Notes under the pieces: generated by a model
Database searches by the model: none
Told to the model about the DNA's origin: nothing
Seen by the model: the letters and a program-made list of their open reading frames with translations, nothing else
Shown: positions 61,440 to 64,000 of the stretch, piece by piece
How positions within the stretch are numbered: the stretch's first letter is position 1
Layout: each line of letters begins with the position of its first letter
Made by a program: the position numbers and the translations under genes
DNA from: Ptiloglossa arizonensis
Taxonomy: Eukaryota > Arthropoda > Insecta > Hymenoptera > Colletidae
Direction of reading: 5' to 3'
Assembly: GCF_051014685.1 (NCBI RefSeq)
Contig: NC_135055.1
Span: forward strand, 5,940,001-6,004,000
DNA length: 64,000 nt

Positions 61440-61466
61440 AGAGAGAGAGAGAAAGAGAGAGAGAGC
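61440..61466. repeat. (GA)n microsatellite
   Basis: About 13 GA units with one AA interruption. Confidence 0.85.
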
Positions 61467-62089
61467 TACAAATGAGAGACCCAAGCACGATGATAAGCGT
61501 CGCGTTTTCGCTTTAAATCTTCGCCTCTGGATCAAGGAAACGGTCGCTGGGTTAAGCTTCCTGGATTCCAAGAAAATCTCGATCGGTGCTTTGGTAATTT
61601 ATGGTTGAGGTCAGGCCCGATCAGTTAACCAGAATTGCAGAGGTCAACTGGCAAGCTACTGGGGGCCACTCCGACGAAATGCCAGGGAATTTGCCTTCTG
61701 TTGGTTACCATTTGCTGGCGATCGCAGCGAAATCTACGCTACCATTTCGGAATCGAACGATGCGCACTCTGGGAACGGATCTTTATGCGGCCAGCCTCGA
61801 AATGTGCTCACGTACTGATCGATTTCTCCGTGGCACCGTGTTGGGGAGGCTTAGTACACATTTTCCATCTTCCATCGTTCTTCCTGTTTATATCGAGATT
61901 TCGCTGCGTCTTCCATCTGGGGAGCTTCGACACGCTTATACGAACAGTAAGCTTGAGAAATGGACGAGGATCTCGGAAACTTATCATTCCTAATTTTTTA
62001 CCAAACCCCGCGTCTTTATTTTGCAATTCTACCCCAAGTTATTTCAAACGAGAAACCAGCTGATTTGTTTCACTCTTCACGCCAGTGAC
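61467..62089. other. Non-coding, overlapping chance frames
   Basis: Two + strand frames (130 and 142 codons) and a - strand frame overlap at 61601-62063. None has a recognisable domain. Confidence 0.35.
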
Positions 62090-63000
62090 GCTATTTTAAC
62101 GACAAATTTATTGACATTTTCTTTTCGTATTTCTGGACCGGGCTTTATTCTGCAACCCTTTGATACTTCGTGTTAGGTAAAATGAACTAGAAGATACGTA
62201 ATTCTTTATAATAATCACTCTTTGTTAAAGAAAATGGCATCGTTCTCTTTCTCGTGGCTATTGTGTCCTTTGAAGTCTCGAATATAGTCTCCGCTCTGTA
62301 ACCCTTTGTTACCCCGTGTAATTTAAAATCAGGAACCAGGAGATTTTTAATTCTTTATGGTAATCACACTTTAATAAAAAAAAAAAAAAAAAAAGAAAAC
62401 GTCATCGTTCTCTTATTCATGGTTATCGTGTCCTTTAATGTCTCGAATATAGTTTTCACTCTGCAACCCTTTGCTACCCCTTTATTATTTAAAACGAGGA
62501 AGTAGCAGATTTTTTTATTCTTTATGACAGACGCGTCTTTTTTAAAGAAAAATACATCCTTGTATTTTTGTGCTTCGCAAAGTCTCGAGTTAGTCTTTAC
62601 TTTGCAACCCTTTGCTACTCCATGTTACCTAACTTGAGAAGCTAGTGCTTTCTCCTCGCTCCTTTTAAAAAAAGCAATATTCATCGATTTCTATTTCTCG
62701 AATAAGTTTCCACTTTGCAACCCTTTGCTACCCCACGTTATTTAAAACGAGAAACCGGTCCCCTCTCGTTCATCGTAACAGCCAGGCATTTTAAAAGAAG
62801 CATTCATCGATCCCCATTCTTCCGTTTCGAAATCTCGAGTAAGTCTTTACATTACAACTCTTTGCTACCTCTCCGGGTTATTTAAAATGAGAAACCAGCA
62901 CTTTCGCAGCTCCTCGCGGTAACTGCGCTATTTTAAAAGAAATACTCGCCCTTCTTTCTTCCAACGTGTCCTCGATCTCGAAGTCTCGAATTACCTTTCG
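62090..63000. repeat. Six-unit diverged tandem array, 115-165 bp
   Basis: TGCAACCCTTTGCTACC-type words occur at 62151, 62297, 62462, 62603, 62716 and 62854. Each is followed by TTATTTAAAAYGAGAAACC-like and T-rich blocks and an AARTCTCGA word. A poly(A) run of about 21 lies at 62377-62397 in one unit. Confidence 0.88.
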
Positions 63001-63385
63001 AGTCGTTTCACCGACTCTGTTACAGTGAATCGTTAAGACAAAGCGGGAGACAGCTCAATGAAATGTAAATTCGCGTAGTTCGATATATCGCGGGATTCAC
63101 CGTGCCTCTCGTATTTTTAACTGGAAGCCAAGCCAACTCGCGTTCACCCGCCGCGGACCGTTAAATGGCTGAATGGACGAAATTTATCGCTCCTCGAATG
63201 CCTCGGAACTTCGAATCCTTCTTTCTGGGTTTGCCTCGGCTGACTCGGATCTTTACTGGCGTTACTCGAGCGTGCTCCGTTTCCCTTGTATCACGTCGCC
63301 GCGTACACGCTCGGGAAAGCCGCGCGTTAAACTTCGAAATAATATCGTACCTACCCGGGGAAATAAATATCGGATCCCGATGGAA
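63001..63385. other. Non-coding spacer between two arrays
   Basis: Short overlapping frames only; nothing recognised. Confidence 0.4.
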
Positions 63386-64000
63386 CGCTGAATAAACAGT
63401 ACCCAGTGTCGGGGATGTCCCCGTTACTATTCAGCCAGAGTTACCGGAATTCGTTATTATCCGTAGTGTACAGCTATCGTCGTAACTGCTTAATTTACAT
63501 ACAAGGCACGTAATAACCTGGAAATCACGACAATATTAGAGGCGAATGAATAAACAATAACGGTGTTTCGGACGTCTCCGTTACATTTAGGCGGGGTGTT
63601 ACCGGGGCAACGTTATTAACGCGAGCGTATTGCGCGAACGTTAAATTTGAATATAAGATACGCGATTCGTAACGGATAATTCTGGGAATTGGAAAATAAG
63701 GGGCGATGGAATAAACGATAACTGCGATGGGAACGTGCACGTTACTTTTAAACGGGGTTTACTTGAATTTATTGTCATCGATTCAGCCGTAACTGTTAAA
63801 TTTACATACACGGGACGCGATAATGTAAAAATCGCGGCAGGAATAAAGAACAACAGCGGCGGAGAACGAGTTTGTTACTTTTAAACGGGTGTTAATGGAA
63901 TTCGTTGTCATTAGGGGGTACAGTTATCGTTGTAACTGATCAAGTTGCGTACAGACCGCGCAGTAGTAACCCAGAAATCGCGGTATAAGAGGTTAAATAA
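63386..64000. repeat. Four-unit diverged tandem array, 130-160 bp, running off the window
   Basis: GAATAAAC-type starts at 63389, 63548, 63709 and 63841. Each unit contains a CGTTACTTTTAAACGGG-like block, a TATCGTYGTAACTG-like word and TAATTTACATACA or a variant. The array is cut by the window end. Confidence 0.85.

Overview
This window looks like intronic and intergenic DNA from an insect nuclear genome, most likely a hymenopteran (bee, ant or wasp). That placement is an inference from an insect-type amine receptor with introns, AT-rich but CpG-containing background, a mariner transposon and abundant micro- and minisatellites. There is no operon structure, no ribosome-binding sites and no prokaryotic gene density. 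Almost all open reading frames are short chance frames.

Only one gene is recognised with confidence: the 3' half of a biogenic-amine G-protein-coupled receptor on the + strand, best matched to the insect alpha2-adrenergic-like octopamine receptor (Octalpha2R). One coding exon (from 19803 to 20183, or possibly to 20219) carries TM5 and the start of the third intracellular loop. A second (25676-26269) carries the rest of that loop, TM6, TM7 and a very short C-tail ending in a stop. The intron between them is about 5.5 kb. Exons for TM1-TM4 were not found in 1-19802 and probably lie upstream of the window. The first 19.8 kb is therefore probably intron or upstream sequence, and everything after 26269 is 3' UTR and then flank.

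The most interesting locus is 20125-21864. A complete 1,292-bp mariner element (degraded D,D34D transposase on the - strand, 30-bp terminal inverted repeats, TA target duplication) sits only 31 bases past the likely donor of the TM5 exon. A later tandem duplication of about 360 bp, with a shared 9-bp sequence at its breakpoints, copied the end of the exon together with one end of the mariner. The duplication leaves an in-frame, phase-0, 54-base copy of the exon end with an AG in front of it, a possible new mini-exon.

Layout: 1-19802 is non-coding with several tandem arrays (300-797, 2600-3690, 5251-5925, 10118-11455, 13972-16080). 19803-26269 is the receptor locus with mariner and a 91-bp array in its intron. 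26270-29460 is 3' flank containing four of six copies of a GC-rich dispersed element of about 150 bp. 29461-64000 shows no recognisable gene but holds many local duplications, two long (TA)n tracts, a 472-bp foldback structure at 57375-57846, and a chain of tandem arrays from 58605 to the end. The number of independent tandem duplications is the outstanding property of the non-coding part.
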